Source: Pomphorhynchus laevis
Taxonomy: Eukaryota; Acanthocephala; Palaeacanthocephala; Echinorhynchida; Pomphorhynchidae
Direction of reading: 5' to 3'
NCBI GenBank assembly: GCA_012934845.2
Contig: WNNJ02002849.1
Span: 1 to 64,000 of the forward strand
Length of the DNA: 64,000 nt
The position numbers were made by a program, and so were the translations under genes. The first letter of the stretch is position 1. Every line of letters begins with the position of its first letter. The notes beneath the pieces are model-generated. The model searched no databases, had not been told where the DNA came from, and worked only from the letters and a program-made list of their open reading frames with translations. Positions 23,335-34,223 of this stretch are shown here, one piece after another.

Positions 23335-24420
23335 TCAACATATTTTCAAACGGTCATAAAACTTTTTCAACAAATTTGAAGACATTAAGTCATTATTATC
23401 TTGGGATTCAACATTGGTGTTGATAAAGGTGACATTATTGTATACAAGAATACCGCGTGACGAAGGAATATCTGTAGTACGAAGATTCATTAAAAAACTT
23501 GAATGGTATAAAAAGGTAAGGCAATTTGTAACTGAATCGCTTAGAATAGTGCTAGAGAATAATATATTTGAGTGGAACGATACTAAATATATATCAAACA
23601 ATGGATGCGCAATGGGCACACCGTGTACTACAACTAATGCCGACATTTATTTATCAGAATACGAGGATAAGTTCTTATAATCTCAACCGAACAAACCATA
23701 AATTTTGTGGCGATACATATACGACATATTTGTGGTATGTATACATAATGAAAATTCACTAACTTTCTCCATAGTTAAATAAATTTAACACATTTAAATT
23801 TACGTACAGTTACGATAAAATTAAACTTCTCGAACACGACAACTGCCAAAAGCGATTGTGGATTGGTGACAACTGCATATCGGAAGCCAGGATACCATCT
23901 AATATTTTACATTCAAATAGTTATCAGATCAATCAATACAACTATACAAGCTGATTTTTAATGAAGCACTAAGAATGCGAAAGATTTGATCAAAAATAAA
24001 AATTTTGAAACTAATTTAGCAAACATTCAAAATACACCTATAAGAATATGATATAAGGAAGAAAACATAACAAAGATGCGTAAAAAGTAAACGTTATGCT
24101 TGAAATGAATGGCTTGTAACAAAATCGTGTGAAAAGATATGTCATGCTTTCATACCATAATTGAATTTAAAGACAAACAAGGACATTAAAAATGTATATA
24201 GCGTACTCGCCACTTTAGCTAGTTTTTAATAAGACACTTTCATTTTAATTTTATTGTGTTATTGCTATTTAAAAACATTACTATATATTTAATTAATAAT
24301 GGAAACTGAAAACGAGCAAATTTATTGATAAGCACAGAAGTTAACGTTTCGCTAAAGTAGCTTCTTCAGAATGCAGTCTCGTTGAATTACGGTCATTTTT
24401 ACGCATTGCACTGGAAGAAT
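23335..24420 (+). mobile_element. Penelope-like element remnant (RT and 3' region)
   Basis: 23414-23680 encodes PLE RT motifs: LLYTRIPRDEGI, RIVLENNIFEWND and NNGCAMGTPC. RYIYDIFVV (degenerate RYIDD box) follows in another frame near 23700, and then the KFTYSYDKIK region and TAYRKPGYH. The GIY-YIG part was not found. The end around 24337-24373 carries on the - strand CTGAAGA, a GCTA/TAGC stem and GAAAC, a hammerhead-like core. The copy is broken by stops and shifts. Confidence 0.75.
24346..24369 (-). ncRNA. Hammerhead-like core at PLE end
   Basis: On the - strand: CTGAAGA (fits CUGANGA), one A, a GCTA-CTT-TAGC stem-loop and GAAAC. This is nearly the conserved core of hammerhead ribozymes, which are known in PLE terminal regions. 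Stems I and III could not be closed convincingly by eye. Confidence 0.4.
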
Positions 24421-24745
24421 TTAAGCTAGTTTTTAAATGCTGATTTTTTGTTTGAGGATAGATGACAATGGTGGTATGCGTTTAACCCATGTAAATTAAT
24501 CAACAGCTGACATATCTAGTATTTTTCTATTTATTTCCTTATATATAAGGAAATTTATTTTAACTCTATATAGTTAAAAGTATATTTTAACTATATATAG
24601 TTAAAAAATTCTTGATTACGAAGTACTTACAATTTCAGTGGATTACAAATTCTTCAATATTGGACAATCAACGAGGAAATAGCAAACAAATCAACAAAGA
24701 AATCATGGCATTTAAGTCTCCAGATAGAGTGCGTTAACGAATATT

Positions 24746-25695
24746 GTGATGTATGGAAGACGGTCAGTGTTTTATCTAGTAAAAAAGATGCATTCACTGA
24801 TAAAAAAATTCTTCTGCGGTTTTTGTTGTGCTGAGATGTTCAGTAAGTGTTCTTCGTCGTCGAATTTCACATCAACGAACAATGACACAAAAACCGCAGT
24901 GACCTCTGGAAATTCAGGAGCGGTGACTGGTCGTGAATTGGATGCGCTCACTACCGATGATGCTGATGATGAGTGTCGCATAGTGTCTGGTAATTTACCG
25001 ATGACTTATATATCGTCACAGAATACCTCTTCTTGTCCAAGGAACAACGTTACTATATTACGACATACCGATTCGGCATTTGAATGAGGTTGATACAGAT
25101 TATCGCCACGACACGTTCAGTACAGATACATGAGAGTTCACGTGAATCCAACGAAACCCCTGGCATTTTTTCAACCGGTAAGTTGCCTAGTGCTGTGTCA
25201 TTTAAGTTTGAACCTTCCTATAAAGTAATTAAGGAAAATCGTAGCGTTTCTAGAGACAGGTGTATTATTTTTGCAAATCTATTTGAGTCTAATTCATCTG
25301 TTGCGTGGGAACGGGTTAACGATGATATTAGTGCGATAAGGTCAGTTATGAATAAAATATTCCATGCCAATTATAAAGAAATAATGAAAGAGATTGTGGT
25401 TAAAAATCTGTTCCGACTAGACAGGAAAGCTGACAATTCGAACATACCGCGATTGTTAAAGGTTATGGTTGATACGTCTACTCAAGCTAGCCATATATTT
25501 AGTCGGGTTCATCGAATAGAAAGGAACTCTGTACGTATTATGAGAAATCTGTCTTTTAATGATCGTGTTAAACTGAAAAATGCGAAGGAAGAGCTGCACA
25601 ATCGTCTGTTATCTGGCGAGAAGGATCTATGCATTAGAAATTTTCGAGTTATTCGTCGGAAGTCATTTGTTCGTTGGAAGCCATTAAAACTGTAG
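24746..25695 (+). pseudogene. LINE ORF1 (two overlapping frames)
   Basis: The first frame (24746-25087) carries a short FFCGFC zinc remnant and a Ser/Thr-rich region. The second (25084-25695) carries the conserved core SRDRCIIFANLFESNSS, KNLFRL and PRLLKVM and a basic C-terminus. The core matches ORF1 of the CR1/L2-like copy A in layout. The overlap near 25085 looks like a shift within one original ORF. Confidence 0.65.
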
Positions 25696-25717
25696 ATACG
25701 TCGGTATCCTCTAACTC

Positions 25718-26639
25718 GTGTGGGTCTTTGATTACAGTAATGAAACAGACAGTCAACGTCGAAAAGCTTCATCTTTCATAAAAATTGCATTTACAAATGT
25801 ACGTAGCTCGGTTAATAAGTTAGATGAGATAAGGCATTGGATACGTTGTCATGACGTCAAAGTCTTTGGAATTTGCGAAAGTTGGTTTTACTCTGACATA
25901 TCTGATGATGTGGTTCATATCCCTGAATTCGTCCTCTATAGATCTGATCGTGCACGTGGACGTGGTGGTGGAGTGGCCTTCTATGTGCATTTGAGTCTGA
26001 CTGTTAGTTCGACGGTAAAATTCGTTGATGATTCATGTTCCGCTGAGGCATTACAATTGAGCATTATTTATTTTGGTAGTGCACTAATCACTTTATGCAT
26101 AGTATATCGTGATCCGTGCGCAGTATCGTTCGCCCTTCTTGATTTCCTTAAAAACTTATCCAAGTCTCATAAATGTTGTCTTGGGAAATTTCAACATGCA
26201 TGCGTACAATTCTGATGTGCCTACTGTTGCCACAGCTGACAAATTTACGGCGTCATTGTCAAATTTGTTGTATGACGATATGTTGCTTATTCAACATGTC
26301 AATTTTGATACTCATTTTTCTGCAGGATCGTCATCGATGATTGATCTGCTGTTTTCTAAACTTGATTCCGATATTTTCTCACTGGACAAAAAGCCTCCGA
26401 TTAGTTCAAGCAATAATGTGATAGTCAAGTTTCTGATTCCTCTTATGTCGAGCGAATCACACTATGTACAGAGAGTTGTGAAGCGTGAATGGAAAGCGAT
26501 TCAAGAAAATGTGATAATTGAGTATGCTAGAAAGATTTATTTTGTTGGTAATGATCGTGATGTTGATAGCATTTGGCAGTCTATCAAAAATGGGATATTT
26601 CAAGTTTTCGATGAATTTACTCCCATATATATTAACTAA
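25718..26639 (+). pseudogene. LINE APE endonuclease (two frames)
   Basis: 25718-26215 has IAFTNVRSS, FGICESWF (catalytic E), RGGGVAFYV and LCIVYRDP. From about 26109 the other frame continues with VVLGNFNMHAY and MIDLLFSKL. A shift near 26190 separates them. This would be the target-cutting domain of ORF2. Confidence 0.75.
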
Positions 26640-26933
26640 GCGCAAAATGTCTTATAAACCGTCGTGGTTTGATAGTGAACTAAAGCGTTTCATTCGATTA
26701 AGAAATAAAACGTAGAGTCGTAGTAAAAAGAGTGTAGATTTAAATAGTGAATACAAATAAATTCGTAATAAACGTAATCGCTTAAAATCGCAGAAGAGAT
26801 ATGTGTACGAGAATGATATTGCTATGTCTCTAAAACACACACCCAACGATTTTGGAGTTACGTTAGTCGATCAAAGGTATCGAATTCTAGTGTTCGACGC
26901 ATTCATATCGTAAATGAATTTATAGACGACCCA

Positions 26934-28481
26934 ATGAAAGTTGCTGAAGTGTTTGCTGATGTGTTTGCGCTAACTTCGAGTGAAGGTAACGCTTCTAGAG
27001 TGGATAGTTGTGATGGCTCATCCATTTGTCAGAGTCCATACATAGCTGTGTCGACGGAGGAAATTGAAATAGAGTTGTCGAAGTTATCTAAATCAGTGCC
27101 AGCTGACCCTGACGATATCCCAGCTTACGTCCTTAATCTCTTAAAATGCGTTCTGTCGTATCCGCTTTCAAAGTTATTTAACGTATCTCTTAGTTCGTCA
27201 ATTATTCCAAATGATTGGAAATCAGCAATCGTTGTACCACTTTCGAAAACAAAGAACGTTTGCGATATAGATGAATTTAGACCTATAAGTTTAACATCCA
27301 CTGTAAGCAAGGTACTTGAGAGAATTGTCCACAGAAGGTTAGTTAGCATATCATGTGGTGTCATTGTGGATGTCGTCTATTTAGATTTCTCCAAGGCATT
27401 TGACCGCGTTCCACAAACTTAGTTGATAAAAATTCTAGAGTCAATTAATGTAAATTATTACCTAACCCGCTGGATCAAGCACTTCTTGGATAGTCGACAA
27501 TTTTGTAAGAGTAGGAAATGTTTTGTCATCTCAACGCAGTGTTGTACATGGAGTACCACAAGGAACAGTTCTCGGACCACTATTATTTTGCATTTTTATT
27601 AATGAGCTGTTGAAATTGCTCAAAGTACCGCACTTAGCATACGCGGACGATTTATAGTTGTGGAATATCATCTTGACCGAACGAGACTGCTCGGCATTGT
27701 AGCGAAACTTGGATTTAGTATATAAATGGAGTCTTAGTACAGGAGTATCCCTTAACTTGGGAACGTGCAAGAATATGAGATTGGGTAGTGGATGCAAAAG
27801 TTACTATAACTACTTAATAGGTGCAAATGAACTCGAGGTAGTCACATTTCACCGCGATCTTGGGATTCTGATTGATTCATCCTTAAAGACACACGTCATT
27901 ATGATGTTCAGCTATGCAAGGCTATAAAAATGATGCACACTATCAAAAATTGCTTTCTAAGGATAACTCCATCTTCGCTCAGGGTGTTGTTTAATTCGTT
28001 AGTGCGACCTATACTTGAGTATTGCTCTCCATCATGTTTTCCATGTACCCGAACTGAATTGAATGCCGTCGATGGGGTTCTTCGTCGTATCACGCGTCTA
28101 TGTCCAGACTGTAAAAAATTACCTTATCCTTGTCGACTCAAAGTGATCGGAATGCTCAATATGAGGGTAAGGCTACTGTTTCTCGACTTGGTTGCAACTT
28201 AGAAATTACTTCACAAATGTGATGGATACCCTTCAAGTGTTGTAACATGTCGTATTAATCGATCAAGCAGACATCATTTGATGACTATTTTCAAGAAGCA
28301 TATAGGGAAACTACCTCCAATCAAACGATTGTCAAGGCGTGTGGTTAACTTGTGGAATAGCCTTCCTGAGAATATTGTTGTTTCTGAAACGCTGACTGTA
28401 TTCAAGAAGCGATTGTGGATGCTCCTGGAACAAATGGATGACATGAATATATATTATCCTTTATTATCTTTTTTGTTGTGA
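26934..28481 (+). pseudogene. LINE reverse transcriptase and C-terminal region
   Basis: The 26934-27422 frame carries PADPDDIPAYVL, DWKSAIVVPLSK, FRPISLTSTVSKVLER and VVYLDFSKAFDRVP (catalytic D). About 27540-27660 keeps GVPQGTVLGPLLFCIFIN and AYADDL before a stop. 27930-28481 holds the C-terminal region (LFNSLVRPILEYCSP, NLWNSLPEN). At least four interruptions are visible. Confidence 0.8.
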
Positions 28482-28639
28482 GCATACTGAACAGCCATAA
28501 CGGCTTTGTCTTGTATAATAATTTTTTTTATAATTTTTTTACAAGAATTTTATTTTTAAATAATTTACAAAATAAAGGGTTTCCTCGAATGAGCCATTAA
28601 AAAAACAAAGTTGTTGTGTTTATATTCTTAATTCCGCTG

Positions 28640-28935
28640 GTGAGACTACGCGAGAGAGGATATTCTTCCCATAGTCATACTTTCTGGGAAATAGTTCTGC
28701 AAGGATGTAATAGACATTGAAACCATCTTAGCAACAATTGTTGATAGTCTGAATCCTAAGTTTCTTATGACAGTAGCGTAACTCCTCGATTCGTTTATTG
28801 TGTGTTTTTGGCAACCTGCTTAAGTATCGAATTTCGGATTGTCCGATTCCGCCTACAGTCGACATTATGAACGGATGAAAAGATCTTTCTACGATTGTTA
28901 TTCGTTCGTTGTATTTAGATTTCTTTATAATATAT
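28640..28935 (-). mobile_element. C-terminal fragment of a second RLE LINE family
   Basis: The - strand from 28925 reads KSKYNERITIVERSFHPFIM and STVGGIGQSE; after a frame change it reads VIRNLGFRL and AKMVSMSITSLQ. It aligns with the endonuclease C-terminus of the LINE at 2063-5322 (KYGERIARFERSSFYPIVLA, SNGALG, AKMSSMSIRAA). Only this end is preserved. Confidence 0.7.
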
Positions 28936-29020
28936 ACATTCTGTTATGTTGGATAAGCTGCTGTCCAGGATCTCTGCATGTAGATTCGATCGTATATTCT
29001 TTTTATAGTAAAAAAGCTTC

Positions 29021-30305
29021 ATAACAACGGTCCAGGATTCCATTGGAAAACGGCAATATGTTGAAAGCTGATGTCGGTAATTAGCTGGACTACACTCAAC
29101 GATCATCAAAGTATTCGTCCCGACTAGACGTCAGGGATGACCGGCAACGCTCATTAGTAATATGAGCCATCTCGATGACGTTTCAATTGTCTGCATGACT
29201 TTTTAAAAAGAGCATTTCCGATAAATTGCGAAAGTTCCAGTGGCAAAGAGCTTGTTTACTGGAAACTTGCTTATCAGACTATCTCTATCCATATCATGCG
29301 ATTCATTTGTTGCTGTATCACATCATTCGTTGGATCCTTCAAAGGATTCGGCATATGACACATTGAGATTGCATCAAATATGCTTGATAACAATGGTCCA
29401 AGATTCCATTGGAATACCGCACTATGTTGAAAGCTGCTGTCGGTATTTAACCGGACTATACTCAACGTTCAGCATACTATTCCTAATTACTAGACGTAGA
29501 GATGACTGGCAGCGCTCATCAGTAGTATGAGCCATATCGATGACTTTTCGGCTGCCTGTGTGACTTTTGAAAAAGAGCATTTCCGATAAATTGTTTAAGT
29601 TCCAGTGACAAAAATCTTGTAAACTAGAAATTTGCTGAAAAGCTCGTAAACTAGAATCTTTGAAGCAATCTCAATTATACATATGTCGAATCCTTTGAAG
29701 GATCCAAATGACGTGATGAAGTAACAAATGAATCACCTGATATGAATAGAGATGGTCTAATACGCAAGTTTCCAGTTAACGAGCTTTTTGCCACTTGAAC
29801 TTAAGCAATTTATTGGAAATGATCTTTTTCAAAAGTCACACAGGCAGACGAAACGTCATCGAGATGGATCATTCTACTGATGAGCGTTGCCGGTCATCTC
29901 CGACGTCTAGTAGTGACGAATAGTATGCTGATCGTTGAGTGTAGTCTAGTTAATTACCGACAGCAGCTTTCAAAATATTGCCGAATTCCAATGGAATCAC
30001 GGACCGTTGTCAAATCCTTTGAAGGATCCAACAAATGACGCGATGCAGCAACAAATGAATTACCTGATATGGATAGAGATGGTCTGATAAGCAAGTTTCC
30101 AGTTTACGAGCTTTTTGTCATTGGAACTTGATCAATTTATCGGAAATGCTTTTTTTCAAAAATCATCAGGCAACCAATACGTCATCGAGATGGATCATAC
30201 TACTGATGAGCGCTGCCGATCATCTCTGACGTCTACTAGTGACGAATAGTATGCTTTTCGTTGAGTGTAGTCTTCAGTTAATTACCAACAGCACCTTTCA
30301 ATATA
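29021..30305. repeat. ~330-bp repeat as two facing tandem dimers
   Basis: Units 1 (about 29021-29375) and 2 (29389-29690) run in one orientation. Units 3 (about 29691-30013) and 4 (30014-30305) run in the opposite one. Shared blocks include GATTCCATTGGAA, GACTACACTCAACG, GAAACTTGC and GGATCCTTCAAAGGATT. No coding capacity and no obvious target duplication are seen. It may be a non-autonomous element or satellite; the family was not recognised. Confidence 0.85.
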
Positions 30306-31190
30306 TAAAAGTGATCATTAATGTATATTATTGTTCTTAACGACATGTTTTGCAGCTTTCCCCTTTTTATGTATCGAGGTTTACAGATCATCGTACACCG
30401 CGATATGTCGCAGTGTATGTTGATTTGTCGCAAATTGTATGATCGTCTGATTTTTATCTATGTACCATTTATCCCACTACAAATCATGAGGTACACTACA
30501 CCGTGAGACTTGTAACATAGATTATTCTTCAATTTACACATTTGATCTTGTGGTTATACTTAAAACTGCGTGTATTTTCCATTGTTGTGCAACATGCAAA
30601 TCTTTTAATTTGGAAAGATTGTGAAATACTTTAGCGTTAATAAGAATTTGTTCTTAAGATATTCGTGTTTGAATTGATTGCAAAGTGATATTGCACACAT
30701 GCAAGTCCTGAGCGAATTGTTTTGTCTGCTCTGGAAATATAATCTCTGTTTATTCTGTTTATTCCTCGAACTTAACGTTGATGTCAGAATTTCACTGTGA
30801 TTTTATCCTATTTTTTAAAAGCTGCAATAACTTGTATTAAAGCTTCTTCAAACGAATGTGAAGTACTACAAATCTGTTTGTTTAGAATATAATTATAAAT
30901 TATAAATTCATTATATATTTTTCTTTATTTGAGGATTATGCCCGTTTTCGCGACTGTATATAAGCCGAGACATTATCATGCTTTTGATGCAGCGTAGTAT
31001 GTCATTTATCATCTACTTTGATTATTGGCACATGGATATAGTTCACATTATCGGTTGTTTCTTGATCACATGTAAATTTAACTCTATTGTTATTATTGAG
31101 ATATACTACAGAAAAATAATAATTGTTCAGCATAATTACATCTCTGACTAGCGGACACAACATTGACGAATCCACGAAGGACAAAACAAA
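30306..31190. other. AT-rich intergenic stretch
   Basis: Only short open frames without family resemblance. No repeat was recognised. Confidence 0.4.
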
Positions 31191-31199
31191 GTCTACGAA

Positions 31200-34144
31200 T
31201 GCAGACTACGTAGATAAGCAGTGAAGTCATCCCAAATTTGTGACATAATCATCAACCGCCGCAAGATCGTCATACCCACATATGATAAGTGATTCTAATC
31301 TTGCCGAGTATGTGTCTCCTCAGTCTGACACTACCCACTCCGTTCAATCTGTCCCTGCCGAGTGAGGATGTCTAATTTGCAAAATGTCTTGTAGAACCAC
31401 TAAATTTAGAAAATTCTGGGTTCACGGGCCCATCAACAACCTGCAACTAATCAGCACTACGTGTCGCAAGATTAAACGATATACCCTGCTTGGATCAGTT
31501 GTCTCCCTGAAGGCGTTAGATATAAAACAGCCCAGACATTTACCCGCCTCTCAAATGACTATGCGGATGAGAACAGTCCAACAAGCTAGTTTTGTTTGTT
31601 CACTTTCTCTTGACTCGTGCTTACATAAGGTGAATCATCCGAGCGATCCTTCGCATACATCATCAAGGATATAATTTTGAAATTTGATGATCGTTTCCTT
31701 GACATTTCCCAACAATCGGGCCCATGTATACCAATGAAAAATAATGCCCTCTCAAAGGCCATGAAATCAAAAACCTTGAGCGAGCGAGTTTCTGTCAAAC
31801 TCGCGGACTGTGCTGTTCGCGGTGCTGTACGGCTACTCACATCATCTGACTCTTTTGCTGACAATGTAGAGAGTTCCTCTCAGACCCTTGAGGAAATACA
31901 TCCTTCACACACAATAGATAGTTTTATTTCTCAAAATTATCCTCCAGCAAATTCAAGTCATTATTTTCAACTATTTCGAGATAAGGTCCATATCGAGTTT
32001 CGCCAATGGTTCGGGACACGAAATGGATGGCCCTCGCCCTCGACACTTGAAAGACATGATGTCCTATATCTCAGGTGATTCAGTTTTGTCTCTGGTACTC
32101 GATCTATCTTGAGTAATCGATGGTTTTATCAATGGCGATCTCGTCGCGGAAGAAGTGCGGCTTTTCAGCATCTTTATGTTCACTCAATAAAAAGGATGGC
32201 GGGATTCACCCAATCGCAATCGGGAGCACACTCCGTCGCATTGCTGCAAAGGTACTGTGTGTAAGGATATCACAAAAAGTAGGTGATGACTTCCGTCCAT
32301 ATCAACTAAGGTGATGTACACACTGTGGAGCAGAAGCGATCGTTCACGCAGTCAGAGATCATTCATAATGAATTGCCAACATCCCACAGTTGTTCTCAAA
32401 ATAGACTTTCGAAATGTTTTTAACACCATGGATCGTGATGCTTCTCGAAGCATTAAAAGACCACGTCCCAGAATCATTTCCATATTTTCATTCTGCGTAC
32501 GGCTCCCGGACACCTCTTGTTTATGAAGGTCAAATCATTTGGTCAAAAACAGGCGTTCAACAGGGTGATCCCCTTAGTCCAATTGGTTTTGCTCGAGCAG
32601 TAAATAATATTTCACACTCTTTAATCCACCTTTAATGCGTTGTACTTGGATGACGCAACGTTTGGAAGAGATGTCTATGTTGTGCTGCACGATTTAGATA
32701 TGATTTTGGTAGCAGCCAACCGAGTAGGTCTGGAGTTTAACGCAGGCAAATATGAGTTCATATTTCTGAATATGAAGGAACATGATATCGAACAGAGGAT
32801 TACAACCTTTTCATCTGTAGCCCCACACATAAAAGTGATTGAACTGAATATTTGCAAATCCTTGGAAATGCTGTCTTTGAAGAGCATTCACAGAAAGATT
32901 TGGCCAAGAGCGAGGAGCAATTGGTATTGATGTGCACTAGGATTTGCGAGTTTCGTATTCACGAGGTACTTTTCCATGCAAAAAACTGTCTTTGCATGTC
33001 CAGATTGCTTTATAAGTTCCGTACAACTTCTTGCTTCAACATAAATGCGGACTTTATAAGGTCGACGATGTCCTGGGAAAATATTTATCCCACATCCCAA
33101 ATTACGCGATAAGGAACGATGCTCGGCATTAAACTTCATTGTCCATGCCGTTCGGTGGTTTGGGTAACCGAAATTCAGTGGACATTGCTCTTCCGGCTTT
33201 TTATCGTCTGTAGTGGCAACGAAGGACTGCGTCAACATTCTTCTAAATAACTCTACACATTGTCCACGTTTTGACGCTGGCTACTCAACTTGATTGGCCA
33301 AGACGGGTATCAGTGAGGCATCGACTAATAGCCATAAATAATCCGCTTGAGACACTTCATTCGTCAATGAGCTCATGAATCTTTAATTAAAGGTTCGGAA
33401 GGCGAGGCATCTCGAGTAAAAATTATGGCGGTCTCCACCAAGAGTCGGGTGCTTGGCTCAACACAGTTCTGATTGGTGTCCTGAGAACTTTGATTGATGA
33501 TGAGGTTGTGTGATTAAGCATTTCCCTAATAATCAACCTTTCTACATGTACTCCACACACATGTCATTGTGGAGCGTATCTTGATGAGTCAGGACGACAC
33601 GGATTGGTATGCAGAATTTCGAAAAAACAGATTCCCCAGGCACGCGGAAATAGATTCAGTGATAAGCAGATTCCTCAACACCGGTAAAGCTCCCCCCCCC
33701 GAAGTTTTAGAGCCATCCAACGTACGCAGATTGGACGGTCAACTTTATTGATGGACTCACCATTTTCATTTGGCGTGAAGATAAATGTTTGATATGGGAC
33801 ACCACCTGCGTGGACACCCTAGCAGCCAGCAATATTTGGAACGCAGCCAAAGGAGCGAAACAGCTTTATATGCCAAAGAGGGGAAACGGCTGAAATATGC
33901 CGACTTAACGATGTCCCAGATATTTTGCGCTTTTTGAGTGGAGACTTATGGATCATTGAGCTCTTCGGATTTGGCTCTTTTTAAGGAGATCGGAAAAAGA
34001 TTAAAGCAAGTTACCGAGAATTCACGTACTACTTTATATCCCCTCCAAAACGTTAGCATCGTCATTCAACGCGGAAATGCTGTCAGCATTTTGGCAACGG
34101 CTTCAAAGAGCAAGATCATAGTAGGCTGGTGGTAAGTTGACGAC
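31200..34144 (+). mobile_element. RLE-type LINE, second family, decayed
   Basis: N-terminal region: MKSKTLSERVSVKLADC and AVRGAVRLLTSSDSF (about 31770-31860). RT: LNKKDGGIHPIAIGSTLRR (32186 on), VVLKIDFRNVFN (catalytic D), KTGVQQGDPLSPIGFARAV and MYLDDATF (YLDD box at 32640). C-terminal part: CHCGAYLDESGRHGLVCR in the region 33545-33620 (zinc motif), then [11 protein letters not shown], and VETYGSLSS with VIQRGNAVSIL (33938-34135), the endonuclease end. Many stops and frame changes are present. The Gypsy element at 34150-37992 sits in its 3' end, and the flanking sequence resumes at 37998. Confidence 0.85.
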
Positions 34145-34149
34145 CAAGA

Positions 34150-34223
34150 TGACGTAAACCAAAAGATGGCTTTATTTGACAATCTAGAAGAAACAAAATG
34201 TTTATAGTTATAATGTCATATCA
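34150..34223 (-). repeat. 3' LTR of Gypsy element (74 bp)
   Basis: Direct copy of 37919-37992 with two differences. Unusually short for an LTR. Confidence 0.85.

Larger units (their letters stand above)
24660..28560 (+). mobile_element. Jockey/CR1-like LINE, near full length, decayed
   Basis: The order is ORF1 (24746-25695), APE endonuclease (25718 to about 26430), RT (about 26640-27700) and C-terminal domain to 28481, with an A/T-rich 3' end near 28560. Landmarks are FFCGFC in ORF1, RVIRRKSF at its end, NVRSSVNKLDEIRHW and VLGNFNMH in the endonuclease, FRPISLTSTVSKVLERIVH and VYLDFSKAFDRVPQ in the RT, and ILEYCSPSCF and VVNLWNSLPENIV near the end. Frame changes and stops lie between most blocks. 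Confidence 0.88.

Noticed and set aside
29680-30305. CTGATGAG ... GACGAA in the ~330-bp repeat as a hammerhead ribozyme
   Set aside because: Stem II does not pair beyond one base pair and the base after GAA is T, not A, so the core is not met.
29021-30305. CRISPR array
   Set aside because: The units are long, diverged and inverted, without uniform short repeats and unique spacers, in eukaryotic DNA.
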